Source of the DNA: Amoeboaphelidium protococcarum
Lineage: Eukaryota > Aphelidiomycota > Aphelidea
Assembly: GCA_023515745.1 (NCBI GenBank)
Contig: JALECJ010000258.1
Location: 2,112,501 to 2,176,500 of the forward strand
Reading direction: 5' to 3'
Length of the DNA stretch: 64,000 nucleotides
A program made the translations under genes and the position numbers. The notes below the pieces were generated by a model. It had not been told where the DNA came from. It worked only from the letters and a program-made list of their open reading frames with translations, and ran no database searches. This document shows, in pieces, positions 12,030 through 24,947 of the stretch (position 1 is the first letter of the stretch; every line of letters starts with the position of its first letter).

Positions 12030-12802
12030 CAGAGTGTATTGCAAAAGGACGAGCATGGTGTGAAGCTGAAGATATCGCTCTTGCTAAGGCTTGTCTTAAC
12101 ACCACCAAGAATTCAAAAGATGGTGCTAATAAGAAACGCATTGCATACCGGGGGACGAATGAGTGATGCATTCAGAGCCAACTTGGTTTTAACTCATACT
12201 GCTGAAGTAGTAAAGTCTTTCCCCATAACAGAAAGTCTGATGCAGTAAGCACAAGATGGTAGCATATTTCAAAGACGGTCTCTCTTTTTTTTGGATGTCA
12301 TGACAAGGTTGTTAATATGAACGTCTCTGGAATTAATGCTGGCAGCCTAGAATTTGTATTGAAAACTGGAGGAGAATAGTAAGAGCTTCGGTTATATGCA
12401 TTGCTGGGAGATATCAAAGCATAAGATTAGAAGTTTGTACATCACATTCACTCTGCTGGCTATACACTGCTTAGATTACTGTTGGGTTTCTCTGATCAAT
12501 ACTCTGCATCTATTGACCACTGGGATTTCATTACTGCTTTTCTGCTGGTCAATTTGAAGAATGTCGTCTACATAACGAAGAGAACGACACTCCCGATAGT
12601 TAGACCACCTCTGATGTGGCTCCCTCCGCCGACTCTATACAGTTCTAAACTGGTGGATATTAAGCTAGAACAGAAAAGACCTGTTGGTAACAAAGCGGCT
12701 AAGAGGAAGTCGGGAGCTTTGTCTAGTTCTTTGATCAAAGAAATTTTTGATTTAATCCTGTGGTTGGAAGCCGAAGTGGAAGTTCATCAAAAAAGAAGAT
12801 GA
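12030..12802 (+). pseudogene. Decayed trihelix/Myb-like DNA-binding protein
   Basis: The plus strand reads AKGRAWCEAEDIALAKACLN followed by TTKNSKDGANKK before a TGA. This matches the W..EED..L..A pattern of the trihelix/Myb-like domain found in plant GT3/NAM-associated-type proteins and in many transposon-linked families. Further on, in another frame, an acidic Ser/Asp linker appears (about 12530-12640), and then EQKRPVGNKAAKRKSG around 12665-12715, a motif typical of the C-terminal part of the same family. The pieces lie in at least three frames with TGA between them, and no TGTAG intron end joins them. I infer a pseudogene. Family assignment is moderate. Confidence 0.5.
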
Positions 12803-15019
12803 AGGAGTCGACCAACCGTAATGCTATCAATTTATTGGCTGCTTGTTCATCCAATTCGCCTAATTCCAAACTACTCTCTCTTAGGTACTAAGAACGCAGT
12901 TTAGTAATTCCCGATGGATACTGATCAGGCCATCTTTGCAATCGAAGCAAATATATCAATGGACCTTGCTACTGAATTTATAGATTACGATAAGGCATCT
13001 GATTTTGTGGGAGAAGCTGAGTGAGCATTTTGTAAGACACACTGTTACTAGCCATCTCGAGTACTCGGCGCTTTGTTCTAGTGCTACTGCAGTCGAAAAG
13101 AGTATTCCACCGAGAAGTAGCTATGACAATGCCACCATTAAACTGACTCCAGATACCTCCATCACCTATTTGGAATACTATGTTTGACTACAGTAGCACC
13201 AAGATTAAGCTCCGACGGTGAAGCGGAAGCAGCTACACAGTCTGCATTCAATTGTTGTATCTGGGTTTATGTGGCAGGCTAATCAATACAGCATCACATT
13301 AATTAAGTGGTACTACACCTTACAAAGCACAAAGACATCAACGTCCTGCTAGGTTACTTTTAAGTGGCTCAGTGCCTAATTTATTCTGATGAATAGCGTT
13401 CGTGCTCATTCTCAGTTGGTTTATTCTTGATATATGTCGTGGAGATGTCTACATTCGATCATCGGGAAGACTCGTGAGAAGTAACTGCTATTTATTGTAT
13501 TTCCACCGAGTATATTGACAAAATGAGAGACAAGCTTTAGTAGTACAAGTATCATATAGTTGATGAAGTGTCCATGTTGGATTGCAATTTACTATGGCAT
13601 TGGAATACTGTCCTTCAGTTAATTCATGAAAATGATCACGACTTTGGTGGCTGTCATATTGTAACATTTGGTGACTGTTAGCATCTGCGTCCAGTTGCCT
13701 CTCAAACTGTTTACCTACTCAGATCAATGAGCTGGCCTTAAATCTAAATCGCCATAAGAACTCTGGAACCGGATTAGTTTGTGTACTGTGAATTCTGCTG
13801 ATTCCTTTTAATTCTTAAAAATCATACAGCAAATAAGAAGCCATAGTTGATTATAATTGCAAACTATGATGATGGGGATTCTTCGTTTCGATTACTGTTC
13901 AGTCTCTCGGTGGCGGCTTAAATTAATTTTATGGATAATGAATGAAACCTCAGATTTGGCTTTAAAGACCGCATCATGTGATATCCTGAATGAGTTTAAG
14001 CCTGCCAAGTAGTTTTATGGCTATTCGTGCATGTATTTCTTCAAGAGACTCACGTAATAAGGCTATAGTAATATGAACGTGTTAATCATAGAAGACTTGA
14101 TCAGGGATTACTGGCACAAGGATGGTTTGCAAGAGCTGAAACTGAACAAGATCACGTATTTTTTGGTGGAGCCTAAGATGTTAAATAATTCATATCCTCC
14201 AAGGTAGATTAATCCTCGGTAAGTATCCAAGAAGGCCAGAGTTGAGGTCGAGCCAAAAATTTAAGAGTTCTAAGTGCATAATGGCGTCAAAGTTTTTGGC
14301 TTGAAAGGACTGTCTGTATCAAAGCTTCAGAAGAGCTGTAAATACTTTGGTGTTGCACGCGTATCGCCTGGTACAACAAGATCTGATGCAGACGCCAGGT
14401 AATGTCACCTCGATGTTCTTGCCGGGCTGATGAAATGCCACTGGAGATTGAGTTGGATTAGGAATCCGCTGGCTTTTTCTACAAGACTAGGCTGTCCGAG
14501 AGCTTGGTCTCCTCCGCTTTGTGGAAGAATCTGAAGTAGGCTGCCGCCTTAAGCAGCAAAGCGTAGAAAAAAGGATGCATGAATATCCTGATTTGGAACA
14601 ATGCTGCAGGATTCACAGAGTCTCTAAATACTCTACTAGACGCGTCAAAATCGTTTGACTACCTCGCCTACTACGATTGGGAGTTGGACGAGCAAGTTTT
14701 ACTATAGCGGCTGCATTTTGTAAATGGAGGCACTCTCAAGCAGTTTTTGCTACAGTATACTTTGGGTTTCCCACTGGATTGGAGTCCGATTTTAGGGGCA
14801 TTTCTGAATGTGGATAGATTCGTTAAAAATTGCCGAGATTGACACAAAATGTTTCCACAATGTCATGATGTTTCTTGGCTAAATTATTGATTAGAATGCC
14901 AATATCAGACGAAGAGACTAAAGTAGAGGTCTCCAAGTTTGGCGAAGTTTAGTAAGCAACCTTCCGGATGACAGCGATGATAAAGACGATGAATTTCATT
15001 TAGAAACGTTCTACAAATG
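12803..15019 (+). pseudogene. Frameshifted PIF1-like helicase region
   Basis: At about 13550-13700 the frame reads YHIVDEVSMLDCNLLWHW and then DFGGCHIVTFGDCQHLRPV, the Walker B and motif III of PIF1-type superfamily 1B helicases. No intact Walker A is seen upstream, where several TGAs break the frame. From about 13950 to 15019 three long coherent stretches lie in successive frames. The joins fall at short homopolymers: a G run at 14424-14426 and an A run at 14825-14829. The last stretch ends in an acidic tail at TGA 15017-15019. Neighbouring genes are intact over tens of kilobases, so pervasive read error is unlikely, and I infer pseudogenisation. PIF1-like proteins occur both as host helicases and in Helitron-type elements; termini were not found. 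Confidence 0.5.
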
Positions 15020-15171
15020 ACTTTGTAATGGTTGTTCTAAATAAAAAATGTAGTGCTGTTAAGCTTGGTATTTAGCTTCAATGAGAAAGAGAAGATTGAT
15101 AATCAAGTTCTGTGTAAAATATTGACAATGATCAATCTCAACTTTTATGAATTCCACTTAATACAGTATAA

Positions 15172-17994
15172 TCATAAAACATCGTACGTTGAGTATCCTT
15201 GATTAATGTTGAGTATATCGTCTTCATCTTCATATGACTACGCATTGTTAGGATTATCAAAAGACTATTCCTGACTCCATTTGGACCGCAAATAATCTTC
15301 AGCATCCTTGATCTTGCGAAAGAAGCAGTCACTCCTCAAGACATCTCCAATCAAACCGCAGACTATAAATTTTCGCTTTACATTCTCGCGCATCTTGACA
15401 AAGCACACGGCAATGTCGCGGTCAACAAAAGATTAGACAATATGAGTCAGTGTGAGTAAAGCACTAGCATCAATGTCGGGCATATTCTCGATATCAAATA
15501 TGATAGCCTTAAGGTATTATGGAGTCAATGACTATGCAACTTGAAGGTCATCATCAATATCTCGATCATTCTATATATGGCTGTCTTCATCGAGATCTAC
15601 CGAATCTTTAGAGAATACACTATCCGTATCAACATCTTGATGAGACATGGACTCGTACCGCGAACCATCCAGCGTGACGTTAATCAATTGATGCTTGGTC
15701 TTTCTACGCGATCTTCGCAGCGGGAAATTGGTACCCTCAGTTTGACTTTGAGCACTACCATCAGACCCATTCCTCCGTCTACCGCGCAGACTAAGAGACG
15801 AGTCTGAATGCTACACCACAGATTGTAAACCTTACCGTGTCTAGTCCCGTTTAGATTCTTCACTAGGATGAGTATGTAACCATCCACCGTACGCCTCAGC
15901 GCGCCTCAATCTATCCATTAATTAACCTGTATTTGCAAATGTCAGTCTCTCTTCAATACGCACAATGAGGATATCTTCCAAATGCTGCTGTGCTGCAGGT
16001 TGTAACTAATTTGCTACACTAATGCCACCACCTATTAAAGAGCCGGTCATCCCGAGACTTTATCCCGCTGCCGAGTAAACTTCTTCCAACGGTTTATATT
16101 TAAACTTGCCAGCCTTATGCCTAGACGATGTCATGTCAGTATTCGGACTCACGTTAGAGCTCACAGGCATAGAAGATTAAAATTTTTGCAATACAGGCGA
16201 CGCCTATGAACTAGGCATAGAATGATTCTGCGCTTGATACTAAGGCTGACTATCTGTAGGTTGTGTCGATTATTGCTGCGACAATTGATCATTATCACCA
16301 TCAAATTAACCATCCAGAGAAGCAGCGGGAACTTTCACCAAGACTGACATTTTCACACGAGTACTCTCTTTAACTACAAGTATTAAACTAACAGCAATAC
16401 TACCCAAAATACCAGCCTCTACACCAACAAAGATAGTGGTTAGAGCACTGAGGATCATCATGCCGATATCTGGCCACCACGCGCCAATCTTTATCCAGAA
16501 CACGAGATCCTCAAACTCCAAAAGACCAGAGGCTGCATAACAAACGATACTGCCCATGACACTGAGTGGAACATAATAGAATACGGGTAGTATAAACAGG
16601 ATGGTCAGCATGACCAGCAATCCGCCAAGTATAGAATATAGCTGAGTCTTTGCGTGAGCACTATCAGCCAAATGACTTCTAGCCATAGACGCATATGCCG
16701 GAAAAGCATTTAACAATGAGCCAATGATATTCATAACACCAAACGCAACCAGCTCCCTATTCGGAGACACTGTATAATGATACTTTTACGCAAACTGCTT
16801 ACTCACCACCGTTGCTTCTACAAAGCCAAGTACGCTAATAAGTATCGCCGGAGTCAGAAGAGCCTTTACCCGATTCAAAGTCAACTTCGGCCAAACTGAT
16901 CCTTTAAATCCAGTCTATAAAGCACTATCACCCAATATTGCAACATTCGACACATTGTCATGCAAGTGCAAGGAATATGTTACCAAAGACGTGACTAGAA
17001 TAAGTATTAAAATCTCGGGTAATAATATGATCCAGTTCTTCACCTTGTTCCAAATTGCTGATAATTTTCGACCTGGAATGAAGTTACCTTACTGATCAAG
17101 CCTCTAATACTAATGGCGATTACTACTAAATATCTCTCTCCAACTCAAAGGCTCTTCATCTGAGCCAGATTCCAACTAAACTGACCTACTATGTTATGCA
17201 TACGATTTAAGTGTCTTAACTCCGAATAAAAATCCTAGCGATAATACAGACATCAATATCGATCTCCAATTGGACTGGTGCAAATGTCCTAGAATAAGAG
17301 AAAACTTCTGGAATGGACTTTCAGCTTCATCTCCATGTTAAGGATGTCCATCAGGAAGCAGGGGCTGAGGTAGACCAAACAATACAGGCATCTACTCTAT
17401 GAATATGACCAATGCGACTGCTGTGATGAAACCTCTGAGCAGAGACTAAGAGAGCACAGAGTCCAAAAATCCAAGCCGCGCCAAACCAAGAGCCAAGGTG
17501 AACACACCGACAAGTAGTGCTAGCGTGGTGGCGATCTCAATCTACTGCTACAAGATACCGGAGTCAAGACTATTACCACTAGCAGTGCTGATATTAGATA
17601 GCGATGAATAATGAGAAGATAACGATGGAGATGTGTTTAGCGATAGCGAGGTATTCCCAATAGGTGGAACAGGCAACACGGTATTGCTCTAGATTGCATT
17701 TCCAATCAATAGGCATATCAGAGCCTCAGGTCCAACACTGAGTTGCCTGCTCATACCGAATAATCCATATACAAGCATAGCGATGAATGATGTATATAAT
17801 CCGTATACTGCCGGTAGATGACACAGTGATAGACTATATGATAGACTTTGTGGTATAATCAGCAGACTGACAGTAAGGCCAGCAAAGAAATCTTTACTCA
17901 AATTCTACTTCACATCATACTTGAGCAACCAGCTAAATATTGGCACATAATACTTGGCCCGCTTCTTTAAGGTCTATAAATCTAAATTTTACAT
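15172..17994 (-). CDS. SLC26/SulP anion (sulfate) transporter with STAS domain
   Basis: Plasma-membrane anion permease, probably for sulfate. The 940-residue frame starts at ATG 17992-17994 with a cytosolic N-terminus containing KYYVPIFSWLLKYDVKQNL, followed by AGLTVSLLIIPQSLSYSLSL, the family signature at the first membrane segment. Multiple hydrophobic segments run to about residue 550, including FPAYASMARSHLADSAHAKTQ. The C-terminal STAS domain (about 670-900) starts ILIVRIEERLTFAN and resumes at LKAIIFDIENMPDIDASALL. The gap of about 90 residues between is charged and Ser-rich, the variable loop of eukaryotic SulP proteins. A Gln/Ser-rich linker precedes STAS. The stop is TGA 15172-15174. 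Substrate is not determined by sequence. Confidence 0.93.
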
Positions 17995-18869
17995 TATTTA
18001 GGTTGCACGGTGCGTGTATCTTCAAGTAAATAATATATTATTTCAACGCTAGAGAAGAAAAGATTAAAGAAACAAGGAATGGGAGTGGAGAGTGTCAGCG
18101 GGCAGCGAAATACAATAAAAAATCAGCTACAATCTTTCTAACGCGTCGATTGTTCTCATGTTGTATTTACTTTTGTAGGTAATGAGCCTGAGTTGAGCGA
18201 TATAAATCGTGTAGTCTAATCAGGCCATTACTTAAAATAGGATCTGTGAATGAAGTGTCTTCATTTCATTTGATATTAGTTTTGAAAGTGTTTGATCACT
18301 AAATAGATTGTTTGGGATAGAAAGAAGCATAGCTGATCTAAAAACAGCTAAAACTTAAAGATGAAAACTGCATTTTTGCTGTAACGATTTGTTGCTTTAC
18401 TAAATGGTCATATTTCACCATCCTAGCTTCCATCATATGTGCATTTGTCTATTAGTATGATCTAGTTATATAACGTAGCTGGATTATATTAAAGCTCATT
18501 TATAAACCAATATTATGACTAATTTGATATAAGGGGTGATCGGCAGCGAAAGATTGCGGAGTTTAGAATCAGTAATATCCCACCCAATACCCGCGCGTCT
18601 TACCTCAACGTCATCTCATCGATTCGCATGTCTCGCGCACGCTATTTTTAAGAGCTGGCTGTATGAGTGCTTATTGTAGGAGAATATCGTATCAACAGAC
18701 CATGGAGAATAAGTATCTCATTAAGCACTCGGACACAAAATACGTGATTTGGAGAGCAAAGCAGTATAGAAGATAAAATGATGAAAATAAGATACAAAAA
18801 TTGCATTGATTATTGATTGATTTCAAAATCACCTCTTTTTCATAAAGTCACTACCAGCTACCAGCAGTA
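17995..18869. other. Intergenic region
   Basis: About 875 nt between the SLC26 start and the end of a small secreted-protein gene. The sequence ACGCGT at 18141-18146 lies about 150 nt upstream of the SLC26 start. No gene or RNA is supported. Confidence 0.55.
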
Positions 18870-19064
18870 TCAATTCTTAGGCTCATCCCAGTAAGAATTG
18901 GGAGTTTCATAATCCTCAGCGATAAACTTGACGCCAGGCTTCTGAATTGATCCGTCCTTGTTATAGACTGGAGTCACCGTCTCCTTCTCCTTGATATCCA
19001 GTTGTGGCAGAGCCATCACACTAGCCAAGGCCAAAGCAACAAAGAATAAGAATTTCATTTTCAA
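18870..19064 (-). CDS. Small secreted protein, 64 residues
   Basis: The frame from ATG 19062-19064 to TGA 18870-18872 begins MKMKFLFFVALALASVMA, a clean signal peptide with likely cleavage before LPQLD. The mature part of about 46 residues is acidic and hydrophilic, ends NSYWDEPKN and has no Cys. No family is recognised. The ATG is followed by strong coding character, and the flanks are AT-rich intergenic DNA. Secretion to the surface or exterior is inferred from the signal peptide. Confidence 0.75.
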   Translation of the reverse strand: MKMKFLFFVALALASVMALPQLDIKEKETVTPVYNKDGSIQKPGVKFIAEDYETPNSYWDEPKN

Positions 19065-19756
19065 GTAGTAGATTCGATAGATTGTATTTTAAATGCAAAG
19101 TGCAGATAGTTGTTGTGAAAATAAGAAAGTGAAAGAAATCAGAAAAGATACGAAGTATTGGAATAGGATTGGCAAAGATGCTCCTGATTGGTTAAGGTCG
19201 CCACAGTGTATCATCTAACCCCTGGAATTAGCTAATGGATCTACAAATATAGGTAACGGTTACATTCGCTTATTCACCAACACAGTGATATTGATTGGCT
19301 GTTTCAACTCAACGGATTGTGAGTCATTAACTACTGTAAGAGAAATAATTGGCTAAGGAGTTAATGATCGACAAGCGCGTATAACTCAACTACAGTGCAG
19401 TACTTACAAGACTTTGTCGAGAAACACTCTAATTTTGTTATTAAAACCATAATGATGAACTCTGTGAATTTCTGAAGGTCTTGTATGTCCTTGTAAAGTG
19501 TGTGCCTTACTCTTATGTATAATGCCTTAATTCAAAAACTGTGAGTGTACATGATTTTGGGATGTTTTCTATCTACAGTGTGCCAAAGAGTGGCCAGTAC
19601 ATCAGCTTGTCTGTGCGACATTACGACGCTTTCAGTACTGCGGCGAAACAGCGCGCGTCGTTTTCTCTCTCTCTCTTTCTCTATCAAACGCGTTTCGCCT
19701 ATTCTAAAAGTATAATTACTGTTGGAGAGACTGCTTGCATAAGAAAGACCTTAGAA
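19065..19756. promoter_or_regulatory. Divergent promoter region with CT tract, SPT16 side
   Basis: Between the small secreted-protein gene (-) and SPT16 (+). A CT dinucleotide tract lies at 19664-19682, 75 nt before the SPT16 ATG, followed by ACGCGT at 19688-19693. The plus frame at 19541-19780 is not supported as a gene because it overlaps this leader and lacks family features. Confidence 0.45.
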
Positions 19757-22700
19757 ATGACTGCAGTAAAATTGGATTAGGCACAGTTCAAGTCTCGGTT
19801 CGAGAAGCTGAGAGCTGGCGTTCTGAAGAGTGTCGGGCAATTGCTGGTCATCACCGGTAGTGACCAAGGTGATGATGCAGAGAATGTGTAAACGTACCAG
19901 AAATCTACCGCTCTATAAACGTGGCTTTTTGGCTATGAATTTCCAGATGTATGTATGCTATTTACCACCGAGAAGCTAGTGGTGTATTGCTCTTAGAAGA
20001 AGGCGCAGATTCTTTAGTAATTACAACAGACGGATGGACTCGTAGTTGAAGCGTGTGTGCGCACTAAAGATGCCGAGTAGAGTAAGTAAGAGTTGGAGAA
20101 ATTGATGGACTATCTTGAATCCAAGACTGAGGTTGGTGTATTTGTCAAGGATCGCCAGTCGCTGAGTGGAAAAGTCATTGCCGAGTTTAAAGATGCTTCC
20201 TCTCACTTGAACTTGACTGAAATAGACACCTCTGCTCTGGTGGCCTCATGTATGGCTGTTAAAGATGGCGCGGAGATTGAGTTGACACAGCTGGCCTCTA
20301 AAGCGTCCGATCATCTTCTGAATAAGTATTTTGTGGATGAAATGACTTCATACATCGATTCTGGTAGAAAGATCACTCATGAAAAGTTGGCAGAGAAGAT
20401 TGAAGGTGGAATTGCTAATTAGAAAATTATTGACCAACTACTGCTACCACCTAATATGGAGACTGACATGTTGGATTTGTGTTATACTCCTATTATTTAG
20501 AGTAAAGCTCCGTATGATTTCAAGCCATCTGCTCAGTCTAATGGTTAGAATCTATCTCACACCGGCGTGATTACTGCTTCTCTGGGTGTGAGATACAAGA
20601 GTTACTGCTCTAATATTGCGCGTTCATTCTTGATTAATCCAAGTAAGGACGTGGAGGAGAATTACAAGTTCCTGCTGCGCTTCAGATAGTTTGTACTTTC
20701 CACCTTGATCAAGTCTGGCGTGAATATGAAATAGGCCTATGATTAAGCTGTTGAGTATATTGGCAGGGAGAAGCCTGAGCTGAAGGATCATTTTGTCAAG
20801 AATCTCGGCTTTGTCACTGGTATTGAATTTAGAGAATCCTCCATGGTCATTGGGAATAAGAGTGCGGATAAAGTATTCCAGAGTGGAATGACTGTAGTGC
20901 TGATTTTGGGTTTCAGTGGCCTCAAGACTGTCGATGGTGGTAAAGAGTACGGCCTGGTACTGGGTGACACTCTGTTAGTCGGCGAGGGAGATAGCGGTGC
21001 TAAATGTTTGACTGGTAATGCTCCAGAGATGGCTGACATTGTCTTCTACTTGAGTGAAGAGTAGTAGTAAAAGCAGCAATCTATTGCGGAGAAGACTGTT
21101 ATGACCAGGAATGCCAAGTCTGCCATACTAGATGTCAAGTTGCGTAATGAAGCTAAAGATGATGTCAATTCCGAGTAGCTGAGAAGAAAGCACTAGAAGC
21201 AGTTGTTGACATAGCGTGTTCAGGAAGGTATGAACAGATATGGTGATGTTGAAGGTGGTAACGCAGATGCCCAGAGACAAGTGTTTCGCCGTTATGAGAG
21301 TTATAAGAAGGAATCTCAAGTACCAAAGGAAGTCCGCAATTGTAGAATCATCATTGATAAAAGAGCTGAGACTGTCATTTTGCCGATAATGGGTTATGCT
21401 GTACCATTCCACCTGAACACTCTGAAGAATTTGAGTAAGAATGAAGAGGGAGACTATTGCTACCTCAGATTCAATTTCAACACTCCAGGTTAGACGGTGA
21501 AGAAGGATGAGAATCTTCCATATGATGATCCAAATGCCACATTTGTCCGCTCGTTTACGTTCAGATCTAATGAGATTGCTAGATTTACTGAACTGTACAA
21601 GTAGATTACCGAGTGCAAGCGTGATTTGGCCAAGAGAGAGGCTGAGAGAAAGTAGCGTCAAGATTTAGTGGAGCAAGGAGAGTTGATTGCGAACAAGCGT
21701 CCGCTGGCCATTCTGTAGGATGTTAACATTCGTCCCGCGCTGGAGGGAAAGAAGTTGCCTGGTGATCTGGCCATCCATTAGAATGGTGTCCGTTACTCTA
21801 ACATTCGTGGTGATCAATAGCTGGACATTCTATTCAGCAATGTGAAGCATTTATTCTTCTAGCCTTGTGATAATGAACTCTTTGTTATTCTGCATTTCCA
21901 TCTGAAAGACTTCATCATGGTGGGTAAGAAGAAGACTAAGGATATTCAGTTTATCAGAGAGGCGACGGATGCATCTTTTGATGAGACTGGCAATAGAAGA
22001 CGCCGCAACTTTGGTGATGAAGATGAGCTGATGGCTGAGCAGGAGGAGCGTCGTCGTCGTCAGAAGCTGAATCGTGAATTCAAGGTGTTTGCAGAGAAGA
22101 TTGGGGAGGTGAGTGGTGGTGAGGTTGAGGCTGATATGCCATTTAGAGAACTGGGTTTCAGCGGTGTACCAAGCCGTTCTAATGTTCTGCTCCAGCCGAC
22201 TACAGAGTGTCTTATCCACTTGAGTGATCCTCCGTTTACTGTGATAACATTGAGTGAAGTTGAATTGGCGTACTTGGAGCGTGTCTAATTCCATTTAAAG
22301 AACTTTGATATTGTCATGATATTTAAGGATCTGACCAAGACACCGATACACATCAACACTATTCCAATGAAGATGCTGGAGCATGTGAAAGAGTGGTTGG
22401 ACTCTGTTGATATTCCATTCTTGGAAGGACCTCTCAACTTGAATTGGAACGCGATCCTGAAGAATGTGAATGAAGATCCATACGGATTCTATGAAGATGG
22501 TGGTTGGAATACGCTGAATGAAGAGGCTGATGATGGAGGAGAAGGTGGCGATGTTGAAGACGAGGAAGACTCTGCCAGTGAATTTGAACCTCCATCTGAG
22601 GAGGAGGAAGAGTATGAAGATGACGATGATGAGTCGGACTTTGAGGAAGATGATGACGAAGAGGAGGAGGATGAATTCTCCGGTGATAGTGAAGAAGATG

Positions 22701-22846
22701 AATCTGGTGAGGATTGGGATGAGCTGGAGAAGAAGGCTCGCCGTGAAGATGACCGTAATAAGTTCCGCGGTGGTAAGTCTAGTCGTGGATATGACGAGGA
22801 TGACGATGAAGATGATGACACTCGCCCAAAGAAGAAGAAGCGTTGA
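19757..22846 (+). CDS. SPT16: FACT complex subunit SPT16
   Basis: Histone chaperone subunit that opens and rebuilds nucleosomes during transcription and replication. The frame of 1029 residues starts [19 protein letters not shown]. Residues 1 to about 430 match the aminopeptidase-like N-domain ([21 protein letters not shown], then [16 protein letters not shown]). The middle PH-like domains follow, with [13 protein letters not shown] and [20 protein letters not shown]. Near the C-terminus [20 protein letters not shown] matches the end of the Spt16M region. The last 110 residues are an Asp/Glu tail ending in a basic RPKKKKR, a likely nuclear signal. Length is typical (yeast about 1035). The stop is TGA 22844-22846. 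Dozens of internal TAR codons must be Gln. Confidence 0.97.
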
Positions 22847-22933
22847 TATGTTCTGTGATTTAATAATAGGTTAATTAAGTGAATAACATGATAGCATTCT
22901 CAATGTAGATTCAATCATTTTTTTATGTCAATA

Positions 22934-24649
22934 TCAATTTCTTGCCGGTCCTCCTTAAACTTTTGATAGTATAAACTACTTCAATTTGTCTGCATTCTTT
23001 GGTAGTAACTGGACTCTCTTCTACTTTTACATTATACCCAGAAACTATTCAGGTATAGGAAATGGTGCATCAGCGCAATGCTCCTTTGTCAACCACGACT
23101 GTTACTTCGCCGTAAGAGAATGCAATTCACTAGATTGACAATCTGATTACATACTTGACATCTGTGATTATGACTGTAGATGCAGCTGTTACGCGGTCTC
23201 CACCTTTTGATTAATCCCTTTATCCACCACACTGAGAAACTTTACAGGATGGGCTGTGGCGAGACATACCACCATACTTCCACCATCTTTCGCCAACTTC
23301 AACTTTCTTGCTACATGGACGGCACACGCAGTATGGGGATCCAGAACATACTTGCCATCACTGTTGTACACAGAATGGATGGATCGCAATATATCTTCAT
23401 CAGTTGCGGTATCAACTTAGAAATACTAATTTGCTAAGTGCAAAATCTATTCGCCATACTTGTGATCCAACACGCTGAAACTACCATCACTCTTGAGCTA
23501 TTTCATCCAGCCTCTAATACACTCAGACGCCTAGTCAGACGCATCCCAAGACTCCAACTTTTCGTTTTATTGCATAATCACTTCTTATACTATATGATGC
23601 AGAAATCTTTCAAAATTACTACTAATCTAAATGTCCATAGCAGGAGCATAAGTCTCCAGTGCTGTCTACTTCTCGTACTTGCCAGTCTTAAAAAAGCGAT
23701 ACAGAATATCATTTGCATTCGTAGCAATAACCAGTCGATCAACAGGAAGTCCCATCTTTAGGGCATAAAAGCCGGCCAGGATATCACCAAAGTTCCCTGT
23801 TGGTACCACAAACTATATTTTACAATCATGAAATCCATTCTGCAAAGCTTACTTCTACTTGCTCTATAGCTCATTGTAAGAATGAAAGTAATAAGTAATC
23901 TGAGCCATTATACGCGCCCAATTGATAGAATTAACAGCACCCAAGTTGACTGAGCGATTGAACTCAACATCACTGAACAACTGCTTCACTAGATCCTGAC
24001 AATCATCAAAAGTACCACCATCACCAATGGCTATATTATGAATATTCTCATCCAAGACAGTGGTCATCTGAGCCTCTTAAATCGGACTAATCTTTTAATG
24101 TGGATGTAGAATAAAACATTCAATATTCTTCTTACCTCTCAGACCATAAATCGCCGCACCACCAGTATCTCCACTCGTAGCACCCAGGATAGTCAACCTA
24201 TTCACATCGCCATTACTATTACCTGACTATGTGCGGTCATAGTCCTACTTTTTATTGCTGTGGTCTAAAAAATACTCAAACACATTCCCTAGAAATTAAA
24301 GCGCCACGTCTTTAAAGGCAAAAGTTGGGCCATGGAAGAGTTCAAGTACAAAGAGATCATCATCATCATTGACTCGCACAGTTCTGACAACATCCTTTAA
24401 TGCAAAAGTTCCATAGCTCTTGTCTATAATCAACTTCAAATCCTCCGATGGTATTTAATCGCTAGATATAAACTAGGAGAATACAGCGAAAGCCATGTCA
24501 CGGTATGACTTGCCATTAAAAGTTCTAATATCCACTTGAGGTATCACCGACGGCATGTACAACCCGCCATCAGCCGCCAGTCCTTCCATTACCACATCCT
24601 TGAACGTCTTTTACACACTTTGATCAGATCTCGTTGATTTATACTTCAT
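22934..24649 (-). CDS. THR4: Threonine synthase
   Basis: PLP enzyme converting O-phosphohomoserine to threonine and phosphate, the last step of threonine synthesis. The 571-residue frame from ATG 24647-24649 shows TFKDVVMEGLAADGGLYMP, then LFHGPTFAFKDVALQFLG containing the PLP-binding Lys, ATSGDTGGAAIYGL (phosphate loop), FVVPTGNFGDILAGFYA, and the C-terminal KYVLDPHTACAVHVAR with ATAHPVKF. A Gln-rich insert lies at about 470-510 before a final helix-rich end like that of fungal THR4. The stop is TGA 22934-22936. The organism therefore makes threonine, which argues against animal affinity. Confidence 0.96.
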
Positions 24650-24947
24650 ACTTTATTATACTATGAAAATTTAAAAGACAGCGAATTACCTCCAAGTATA
24701 AAATAAAACCTTATAAAGAGTTTACAGATAGTAATGAAAAATGCAATGAAAAAGAACCAGTTGTAAAAGTTGCCGATCGATCGGCCAGATTGATCGTCGT
24801 TGGCGAACATTTAACTTTTGTACCTTCATACATTGACAGTTTAATAACCATGTGATGATAAATGCTAGCTGATTTAACTAAACTGTTAAAAAGCAAATTA
24901 AATACTAACGAGAGTTTGAAACAATGAACTGTGTATTTATATGTAAA

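Noticed and set aside
22489-22821. Antisense Ser-rich frame of 110 residues opposite the SPT16 tail
   Set aside because: It is the mirror of GAN/GAY codons in the acidic tail; composition is explained by the sense gene.
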